DNA of 64,000 nt from Isoetes taiwanensis (lineage: Eukaryota > Streptophyta > Lycopodiopsida > Isoetales > Isoetaceae). The position numbers were made by a program, and so were the translations under genes. This document shows, piece by piece, positions 55,664-64,000 of the stretch. The stretch spans positions 9,151,564-9,215,563 of the forward strand of contig JAJEKV010000057.1 in the NCBI GenBank assembly GCA_021234155.1, read 5' to 3'. The notes below the pieces were generated by a model, which did not search any database, had not been told where the DNA came from, and saw only the letters and a program-made list of their open reading frames with translations. Within the stretch, counting starts at the first letter, position 1. Each line of letters starts with the position of its first letter.

Positions 55664-55991
55664 AGGCGGGCATTACAGGGAGGTCCCGGAAGGAACGAAG
55701 CCTTTGTCACATCAGGAAGTCCTTGAAGCTCTGCTGTGGGTAAAAACGGAAGTTATTATGGTGAAGACACTGAAGCGGGTGTTAGATGATGCAGACATTT
55801 GCCAGTTTAAGCATGAACTAAAGAACTATTTCGAACAGAAGCTTGGTATTTGTGAATCATGCAGGGATTCGTGGATACTTCACATTTTGGACTCTTCTGC
55901 TTATGGAGCCGTGGAACTGGATTATCTCCTTTCCAAATACACAGATCAAGCCTTTGCCATCATCACTCTTGATGGTGTAATGGATGATTGA
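55626..55991 (+). CDS. LINE ORF3, overlapping the ORF2 end (second LINE)
   Basis: 121 codons from an ATG at 55,626, 38 bases before the ORF2 stop at 55,663 and in another frame, open to a TGA at 55,989. It has MWMTEYLVRKHHEGGHYREV, then LEALLWVKTEVIMVKTLKR, Cys-containing LGICESCRDSWILHILDSS and LSKYTDQAFAIITLDG. Same position, similar overlap and similar length as 48,861-49,379. No known domain recognised. Its being open in both LINEs, when their ORF2 differs strongly, suggests selection at some time, though both LINEs are now dead. Confidence 0.6.
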   Translation: MWMTEYLVRKHHEGGHYREVPEGTKPLSHQEVLEALLWVKTEVIMVKTLKRVLDDADICQFKHELKNYFEQKLGICESCRDSWILHILDSSAYGAVELDYLLSKYTDQAFAIITLDGVMDD

Positions 55992-56243
55992 GGAGGCAGA
56001 GGAACTTCTGATCGACCTTTTTGGACTTAATGCTTTTATTATAGTTATATTTGCAATTACTTTATGTTTCCAATCTTAAAACAGTGTTTTAAATTCTGAA
56101 GTATTTCCTCCTTTGGAGAGTCGGGCCAGTTTTGACTAAGTCATGGCCTGTATAGCAGGGTCTACCCTGCCCTTTTGTATTACTATGTTTATCATGTAAT
56201 ATAATACTTCTGCCGTTTCCTCAAAAAACAAAAAAAAAAAAAC

Positions 56244-57541
56244 AAAATGATGACAGCAGAAAATTTCAAGAGTTTTGTTCAAAATGCGTTTGATGCATCC
56301 TCTAAAGAACATTGGTAACCCATTCCATCTAGCCTATTCTATTCATTCCAGCCAAGTAGGAAGTAGATGTATTCCTTTCTACTCAAAGGCATGACAACTC
56401 TATGATAGTAGACACGAATCGGGAAGAAGAAAGTAACTTCAATCTGTATTTTCCAAAGTCCGAATGATGCTATATTCATGCAGTGAAAATGTTTCTATTT
56501 AATTCTCTCTATTTTGCTGCAAGGTATATAACATTGACAGTAGAATTGTTGCTTCTACTTAATTTGCTATATGAATCTTTTTTTTAGTGGCAAGGTATTT
56601 ACCATTGATGGGATTTGATGAGCCAGCTTAGAAGCTACCAACATTGGGAGCAAAAGGTTGATCTTCTTTGCTACAGGTTATCCATCTCGGAAACATAATA
56701 TCCATCTCAACGACAAGTTCGAGGGTTCACATGTGATTTAACAAGGATTGAAATAACCATTTCCTCTTCTTTCCATGTTGTTACAACATATGTAAGGCCC
56801 AAGACCATTTATTTGATCTGTTAATGAAGCTTGATATAGTGTGCATGTAGGTGATATGGTGTACAAGGAATGCTGTACAAGGTAAATGTTTAAGGAAAAT
56901 AGGTCATTGTAACTATGTAAGAAAATAGAATTAAGAGCGAATGCCAAAAATGAAAGACCTGCTGAGATACAAAAAGTTGTTTTACGTGCAGCTACGTAGA
57001 CTGCTAGCAGCTAATTGCTTGGCCCTAATCTGTGGTAACCTTCCTTAGTTGCAGTGCTTATGGTCTTAGAATCATCCACTTTATTTTCTAACCATTATGT
57101 GCATGACACTGATTTTGTGGTCTTTGGGTTGTGGGTAACAACGAAGGGTAAATTTCAAATATTAGAAGAAAATGGAAGCTTTGGGTTGTGGACAACAACA
57201 AAGGGTAAATTTCAAATATTAGAAGCAAAAGGAAGCTTACATATTAATGATGAAGTCAAACATCCCTTATTTGCTATTCTTATTCTATTTGACCATGATT
57301 TCCTTTAGGTTTTGCTTGCTGGGGTTCTGGTGCAAGCAACATATGCAACTGCCAGAAAATCAACATATGCAATATATGCAACATCAAGTTTTTGTTTTAC
57401 AGGCACCTACAGAAAATGATATCTTTGGATATTTTTGTTATAATAAAAAATTTACATCACACTTTTCTCACTACAATCATATTTCTATTATAATAAACAC
57501 TTTTCTCACTACAGTCAAAATATTTACAGACTTTTAACGTA
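56244..57541. other. Interior of a possible Helitron; no gene recognised
   Basis: AT-rich, with the 57-bp tandem pair given separately and short CACTTTTCTCACTAC repeats near 57,470 and 57,500. A Helitron 5' end (TC) could not be set. Confidence 0.3.
57122..57235 (+). repeat. 57-bp tandem repeat, in-frame 19-residue unit
   Basis: Two units coding GLW(V/T)TTKGKFQILE, then (E/A)(N/K)GS(F/L), in a plus-strand frame open at 57,054-57,308. The length is a multiple of three and most differences change only some residues, but no family is recognised. Confidence 0.5.
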
Positions 57542-57571
57542 TGCCCAGCAACGCTGGGCACTGTTACTAGT
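57542..57571 (+). mobile_element. Helitron 3' terminus
   Basis: Perfect 8-bp stem TGCCCAGC-AAC-GCTGGGCA, then six bases and CTAG followed by T. A short GC-rich hairpin just before a terminal CTRR, with insertion before T, is the hallmark of Helitron 3' ends. The 5' end and any RepHel helicase were not seen, so it is a non-autonomous or partial element. Confidence 0.65.
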
Positions 57572-57767
57572 ATGTTATTGATGTATGTACTACTGACGTG
57601 TATATATTGCGCTTCCGCAGCTAGGTAGGCCCTGAGGGAGACAGGGTAAATGACCCCTTCATTCTTCCCACTGGAACATTCCATGGTTGCAGTGTTACGT
57701 GGAGGGCCCTATATTAGCATGGAGCTGGTATACGGTGGTGCACCGTATATGAGTAGGGGACGTCACA
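57572..57767 (+). mobile_element. LTR 3' part of a retrotransposon
   Basis: Ends with GGACGTCACA directly (one base) before a primer-binding site, as an LTR should. Carries a perfect 9-bp hairpin TATACGGTG-GTG-CACCGTATA at 57,729-57,749. The LTR start is not resolved. Confidence 0.55.
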
Positions 57768-57768
57768 G

Positions 57769-57780
57769 TGGTATCAGAGC
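57769..57780 (+). promoter_or_regulatory. Primer-binding site for initiator tRNA-Met
   Basis: TGGTATCAGAGC is complementary to the 3' end of plant initiator tRNA-Met and is the commonest primer-binding site of plant LTR elements. Confidence 0.8.
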
Positions 57781-57977
57781 AATGTTCTTGGAGACCAAGA
57801 GCAAAGCACTGGCCATGCTCCCAGTAGTACTAACTTGATAGGATCCTCAAACCTCGAAAAGTGGGAAAATTTTTTCTCATTTTTGTAGTATATGCTAAGC
57901 TAGTAACAGTTAGGCGAATTGGAACATAAAAAGACAAAAAAAAAAAACAGTGAGCCAAATCTTTCTAAGGCAAGAAG

Positions 57978-58040
57978 GTCTCACACGTCGCGCCAGAGCA
58001 AAAACCCTCCAGGTTTTGCCCTGGGCGCAACGTGTGAGAC
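57978..58040. repeat. Repeated hairpin 1
   Basis: GTCTCACACGTCGCGCCAG at 57,978 pairs with CTGGGCGCAACGTGTGAGAC ending at 58,040, with a loop of about 20 bases including a CCCTCCAGG. Confidence 0.85.
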
Positions 58041-58081
58041 ATTAGGTCAAAATCGCCTTAATACTTGAGGAATTTTAATAA

Positions 58082-58210
58082 GGAAGGAAGGAAGGAAGGA
58101 AGAAATTTTTAACGTCCGCGGAACCCAATCGGGTTATGGGACCCAAGTACAAAGCGGGACCGAAGTCCCTAACCAGAACATGGACCGAAGCCCTTACAAA
58201 CAAAATAAAG
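58082..58210 (-). mobile_element. SINE-like element, copy 3, inverted, with (AAGG)n tail
   Basis: On the minus strand it reads GGGTCCCATAACCCGATTGG, then GTTCCGCGGACGTTAAAAAT and a CCTT-repeat tail, matching 9,290-9,425. It sits between hairpins 1 and 2, so it landed in the retroelement later than the spread of the hairpins or together with it. Confidence 0.6.
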
Positions 58211-58636
58211 TATAATCACCATGGCCCAGATTAAAAACCACATGGGACATGCTAGATTGAGTTTTAAGGTAAGAATTAGTTAGATTTGTATATTAGACCC
58301 AAGAAGTGTACGAACAGATAGACAAGAAGAGGAGAGGGCAGAACGAGACCAGGAGACCAAGGTTCAAGAAGTGGCAGAGCAGAAGCTGGTCCAACATTTT
58401 GAAGACTCAACAGCCTGCACGGTACACTCAAAAAGGGTAACCTCAATAAAGAAAGATATGCATTTGGCCAGTCATATCAAAGGAGAGCCTTATTAATTTT
58501 GTAAATGATAAAATTTTGTTTAATACAAAGTTTTTTGAGTAGATTATGTGTATAAATGTACTTAACTAAGTTGAATTAGCAAGTAATGGCTTTTGTTTCA
58601 GTCAAATTGGACATTTTTAGAGCAAGTAGTGAGGAT

Positions 58637-58703
58637 GTCTCACACGTCGCGCCAGGAGCAAAACCAAGACTCTAGGTCTTGACCTGGGCGCATCGTGTGA
58701 GAC
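58637..58703. repeat. Repeated hairpin 2
   Basis: Same arms as hairpin 1 with AGGAGCAAAACC added to the left arm and GACCTGGGCGCATCGTGTGA on the right. 67 bp. Confidence 0.85.
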
Positions 58704-58849
58704 CTTCATACCTAAACTAGTCCTAAACTAGACCAAAACACCTCCAAATCGACCAAGTAAGGGGTCAATTCTGCCTAACTCGATGAGTCTAGCATGATTT
58801 GACCCTTAGATCACCCAAATTGGACAAGTTTGACCAAGATAGGGCAGAT

Positions 58850-58916
58850 GTCTCACACGTCGCGCCAGGAGCAAAACCAAGACTCCAAGTTTTGACCTGG
58901 GCGCAATGTGTGAGAC
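58850..58916. repeat. Repeated hairpin 3
   Basis: Same arms, 67 bp, differing from hairpin 2 at only a few positions, mostly in the right arm and loop. Confidence 0.85.
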
Positions 58917-61900
58917 CTCCAAACTTTGAACCTCCATAACATGAGCTACAGAGCTCCAAATCGCCTGAAATTTGTTGCAATAGGACCGTTACACATTCTA
59001 GAATCCATATATGACCTCAAATTAGGCTAGAAATGTCAAATCCCAGCTCAAAATGACCAAAATTGCTCAAACCCTTGAATTGTTTTTCCAAACTGTGGTT
59101 TGTTTGTAAATAGAAACATAACCCATTAGTACCTCGCAAGTATTGCTCTCGGCTCAAAGCTGATGCCTTACTCCTAGATAGAAGTGCTCAAGAACACCCC
59201 TTTGTTATAGTCATCTAGACCTCAGCATAGCAACCCAAGTCCAACTGTTGGTACATCACCTCTGCTCATGCCAAAGGCATAAACCTTGACCTAATTCTGT
59301 GTCCTTCTAATAGAGTTTGACTTATATAGCCGCCACATTGACACTTCCCTATTGCCAGGATACCTAGAAAGGAGCTAGAGTCTAGAGCTGTCCAAGTCAA
59401 TCCATGTGTAGAGATTGGATCCCCAAAAAAAAACCAACTTTGCTAGGACCTTAGAGTATGCCTCAAACATCATGAAGGCTTTGCAAAACAAACCACATTT
59501 CATGCCAAACCACACGTCCTAATGTCCATAGACTTGTAGATTATAGATATGTCTCGATGTAATGCTTTGCTTTCGAGCCATCTTGCTTGCTTATAGAGCT
59601 GAGAATGTTGTAGGAGAGCCCTTCAAGTAGACCCTTAGACTCTAGGATATCTGGCGCAAGCAGCCAAATCTGGGGCGAGCCCGAGAAGAGCTAGAGGCCA
59701 ACTTCTTGAAGACATGGAGGACCCGCCGATGTACAAAGCAGAGATAAGGAGAGGGAGACCGAAAAGACGGACCCAGAGAGAGAAGCACAAAGACAAACAC
59801 CTCAACCAGACAAGCGAGTAGAATAGGACAGGCCTATTATCAATCTTCATCAAATGGGAAGAATATTTGGTAACCAAGCGGCATCAAGAATTTTTCTAGA
59901 TGTCAACCTCCCGGCTACCACATCCACGAGCTCACATCAGAAAGAGGATCTCGACGCCTTCACCAACTCGACGCACATGAGTTTCAAATGGAAGAACGCA
60001 AGGCGGCAAAATACGGTGTAGGAACAACGCTAGCATCACGAGCTAAGACCAGAGGGCATAATCTTTCGTCGAGGAGAGAAGTCATGGCGACACAGGAGCG
60101 TATAGAAACCGGAGGAAAGACAACCACGACCTTGCAGCCCAGTAGCTCAAGCGAATGTCATGCAACGTCAACAAAAGGAGCAACCAAGCCAAGCAACCAC
60201 AAAGCACCTAAGGTTGACCAGAACGAGCTTCCAGCTCCCTTGCACCAGCAGGAGAACTTTCATCGGTTCCAAAAAGTAGGAGACCATGAGGGGGAGGAGA
60301 CGCATATCAGGGAAGGAACAGCTTCGACTTGAAGGCCTATATCAGCGCTAGATGCAAGATCAAGGAGGAGAATATTCCACTCGAACAAGAATTCCGGACC
60401 CAGAAACACCTAGAAACCAAAGGAAGGACGACTTTACTACGTCAGCCAAGGAGTGGAGACTCGAATGGATAGGACCCAAGGGACGGAGGAGGCGATCTAG
60501 CCAGCAGGTACAAATCATGCAAAGGCGACTAGAAGGAGCTATGGTAGGTGCAATGGAGATGACTACACTTCCAGGCACAGGAGAGGCACCTCGGAATGAA
60601 GCAAAGCCCAAACAACAGGAGTCGCACTCAGAAATTCAACCTGCGGAGGAATGACAATGCCTGCCTACCGATCACGATCTCAGAGCTTCGAAGACATTCA
60701 AGAATGCCCGAATGCAATAGCCAGGTGATCCTACTCAAGCGATCAACGGCACCGCACATCGGCAACCCTGCAATGAGACACCGCATGTAGGGACGTTGAG
60801 CGGTTACCGCATTCCTCACGACGGACATACACATTAAGGAAGAGCATCTTTTTTTCAAGGGATCACATCGACGAACACTCTTTGCAACTTGGCGTGACAA
60901 GCTCGGATTAGACATGAAGCTCAACAATAGTATCAGCATCTCAAGGAATCCCGGAGTCAACCAGAACGAAGAAGATGCAGCAAAACCGAAGAATCAAACG
61001 CGATAGGAGGAGGGAAAACCCTAAAGGAGTATAAACAATTAAGTAGATCTTCGTAGTTGTTTTGGAAAAGTGGATGAATTAAAATCCCAATGTAAATGCA
61101 TATATGTCTATTGTATATCTCGGGTGTTCACGTATATAGTGGAGATACATGAGTTTAAAGTCATGTTTTAAGGATTTAGCGCTTAGATCAGGAAGTTCCT
61201 TCACTTCGACTACCAAAGGAGGAAGCAAGGAAGCACAACTATAGCCCAAGATCAAATGGAAGAGCAAGTACGAGGGAGAAACGACCAGAGCCCAAGCAAA
61301 CCTTAGACTCCAAACACTTCGGGAAATGCCCTCAAGTAGAAGACCGCTCGTCCACCCAATGTCAGTATAAGAGACAACACCGGTCATGTCAAGATCATCA
61401 GTGCTGCACTTGAACTTATGACACGGGTGGCCTCAACAATAGAAGGAGGAATGTCCCGACATCATCGAGCCAACTAAGAAGGCAACATCTCTACGACCAT
61501 AATTCCACCTTATGGTAATATAGGGTGAGGCATTATGACACGCGTATTAGATGGAGACGCACTTACGAAAGGCACTGCGACAAGGAGATATGCCTCCAAC
61601 AACTAGGTGATGGCTTCGTCAGGTACTCCTTCCAGTAATTAGAAGAGAAGAAGCCGATCATATCTCCGACATGTGGCACATCAACAAAGGTAGAAGCATT
61701 CGACACCTTAACGACAAGGATAGCAACTGAAGCACCTTCGGCAAAAAGAGAGTTCAAGATAATAGCCAGGCTATCAATGACAAGAGTATATCTAAGGCAG
61801 GTACTTCTTCAACTCAAGGGTCAAGCTGCGCAGATATAAGGATCCATCATCCAGACAATATAGCCAGCAGGGAGGAGAGCCATGATGCTTTACTTGACAG

Positions 61901-64000
61901 AGAGACCGACATGCATAGAGGGACAAAGGTCAGGAACTGAAAGCTGGAGAAGTGCTAGCAACCGACTTCTCCCACGAGCTCCCTAGAGGCACCATGAGGA
62001 TCAAAACTGACGGGCACAATCAAAATCACCGGAAGGTACCTCAAGACAAGAAGACGGCATAGCACTATAGAACGTAACAATGTCCAAGTCATGTGATCGA
62101 GGGGATCAAACAAGTAAGATTAGAAGCTCGATGAAGAAGCGACTAGGCGAGCCGAGCCAATGACTTGCATGCAGACTTGCATGCAACTTGATAAACCCAA
62201 GGATCAAGGATTCAAAGAACAACTCCAGAGGAGTATAGCCAAAGGAATCGCGCACAGCCTCAAGAGACGCCTCCAAATAGCTTCAAGTATCATGAAGGAG
62301 GAACAATTATCGCCCAAGAACAGGATCAGGAAGCAGACCGAAATGTCGAAGCATCAACAACCAGCACACCTTTAGTTAGAATGTGATGCAAAGCGTGTTG
62401 TGCCATAGCCGACAAACACCGGAGGGCCCAAGCATATCAACAAGTTACCCCGGAGTATGAGCTGACGTACAAATAGATCAGCAACACCATTGCACCGGGA
62501 GGAACACTGATGACATTGCGTGCAACTCGAAGGGAGGCACAAAGGGGACGTAATAGCTCTAGTAGTAATTGTAATTATGTAAGCTATATGCTTTGCATGT
62601 ATAGTTCCCTTGTTATTCCTTCCTTCCCATAGCATAACAGATCAAAGGAAGAGATGTCAGGCAACTTGCAGGGGTGAAGCAATCAACATCCTCAACACTC
62701 TTCGGGCAACACGATAATGACAAGAGGACTCGACGTATGAGAGGCTTCTAACGAACAAAGTCAACCTCTACACCAAGGAGGAGCCACCGTCAAGGAGACT
62801 GAAGTATCGAGCGACTCGGAAGAACGTTACCTTGCTACTTCAAGCAGGCAATGAGTGGATGAGCTTCTAGCAAGCTCAAGGATCTAAGGCCATGGGGCCT
62901 AGTAGGTTAAATGTATGGATGGTAACATCCATATTGGGATTAGAAGGCATTTCTAGATATTCTCCGTCGAAAGGATTGCCCCAATATTGAGCTAAGCGTC
63001 AAGGATTGGGAAGGAAACGCATAGGAGTAACTAAAATTATACACGATTGTTAACAGACATCCAACATATTGAAACCACTTGGTGAGATTGATCACCTCGC
63101 TAAGAAGGAATCATTACTAGGATAATTGTTGACCATGTATAAATCTAGTACCTCCAAAAGAATAATCCAACCGAAAGAAAAGAAGCAATCTAACAAGTCC
63201 GGCCAACTTGTTACCGATGGCATCAATTCGATTGGTAGGAATATTCAAGAGTTAAATAACTAAGAAAGGGGGAATCTCTAGAATATAAAAGAATAATACA
63301 TGCAAGGTACATCTAAAATAAGAATTATAGTAATCAAATAGTCTTTTGAGACAAAAGGAATTGTCATGATGATAAAACCTTGTGGTTTAGAATCGTTCTA
63401 ACTAAGTAAGTAACCCATAACTAAATTGAAATAAATGACAACATAATATGTGCATCCATCTTAGATGGTTATATATGCTAGCTAAGGCTAGTAAATTAAT
63501 GCGCTAAGTAAGAAGCGTATAACCTCTTAAGGGGAGAGAATAGATATGACGTTGTGTACAACGTCATTGAAGGGGTGCAGGACCATTTTCTTTTTGAAGA
63601 AAGTGGGAGGGCTCAATCTTATGATTGAACGTACTTGCATCGAATTGACCGACCCGTAGAATAGAGTTCACTCTGGCAATGGCCGAAGCGAATGAACAGG
63701 AGGCCTTCAACGTGCGAGACTGACGTGATAGCTAAGTACACCAATGAAGTGGAGCAAAAATATGGGAGCAATGCAACGACCAAGTCATCTCCAAATTACT
63801 CCACGCCGGCTCAATGGGTGGATGCGTCCTAGCCTTAGGTAAGGTGTGCCCATGTATGATAAGCTTTAATGTGTCTTATTGACAAGTTAAATATAGATCC
63901 TAATAACTGCATAGAATTTGCTGTACGTATAGGTATCATAGGGAAATAAGTTAAATAACAATGGTAATATGAGGTAGCATGTTAATTAATCCTTCGCAAG

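Larger units (their letters stand above)
55370..56243 (+). mobile_element. L1-like LINE, 5'-truncated, different copy
   Basis: Only the 3' end is present: ORF2 tail (55,376-55,663), the extra ORF (55,626-55,991), 3' untranslated region and A-rich tail at about 56,225-56,247. It is clearly a different copy, since ORF2 tail residues (IWKHRNGVAI, GSNYDRNWDVLGSYQGF) differ from those at 48,668-48,922. A target duplication was not found. Confidence 0.8.
57781..64000 (+). mobile_element. Retrotransposon interior without coding capacity (LARD-like)
   Basis: Follows the primer-binding site to the window end. No gag, protease, integrase or reverse transcriptase motif is recognised on the plus strand. 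The longest plus frames, at 59,988-60,332 and 60,352-60,654, are Lys/Gln/Glu-rich, with no CCHC knuckle. The plus strand is purine-rich from 59,700 on. Contains the three hairpins and a SINE. No second LTR is in the window, so the right end is unknown. Confidence 0.4.

Overview
This window looks like nuclear DNA from a land plant with a large, repeat-rich, AT-rich genome. Plant signs are a complete BCS1/HSR4-type AAA-ATPase, fragments of plant-type RlmN and PP2C genes with short GT-AG introns, an LTR-element primer-binding site matching initiator tRNA-Met, an L1-like LINE, a Helitron terminus, SINE-like elements with short repeated tails, and what reads as a piece of mitochondrial-type small-subunit rRNA. 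A DUF7869-like protein hints at a fern, lycophyte, bryophyte or another non-angiosperm lineage, but the species cannot be fixed from sequence alone. The only gene that looks intact is the AAA-ATPase at 12,350-13,795 on the minus strand.

Layout. 1-7,357: a decayed RlmN-like radical-SAM gene lies between two copies of a ~700-bp repeat. The left copy is split by a 4,669-bp hAT-type transposon (perfect 17-bp inverted repeats, 8-bp target duplication) that carries exons of a PP2C phosphatase gene, and by a second small foldback element. The right copy keeps the uninterrupted empty site. 8,500-10,400: a broken retrotransposon gag hit by a SINE-like element, then an LTR-like remnant. 12,350-13,795: the AAA-ATPase. 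14,800-20,250: coiled-coil and DUF8039-like exons with in-frame repeats, a 385-residue ORF that may be a LINE ORF1, and a frameshifted DUF7869-like gene. 22,237-48,790: a ~13.2-kb unit present twice in direct tandem, made of a pyrimidine-rich repeat region, an rRNA fragment, a Cys-rich coding remnant, a minisatellite and most of an L1-like LINE. Only the second LINE copy runs on to its poly(A), near 49,754. 49,755-52,184: a decayed minus-strand gene. 52,640-57,570: exon-like remnants, a 5'-truncated LINE and a Helitron 3' end. 57,571-64,000: an LTR end with a primer-binding site, three near-identical long hairpins, and a long non-coding region like a large retrotransposon derivative.

The most interesting points are: (i) the Pack-type hAT with an empty site in the same window; (ii) an extra ORF overlapping the end of ORF2 in two different LINEs; (iii) three repeated ~65-bp hairpins downstream of the LTR primer-binding site; and (iv) the 13-kb duplication, whose copies differ mainly at CAG/CTG sites and in a way that suggests assembly or base-calling artefact rather than evolution.
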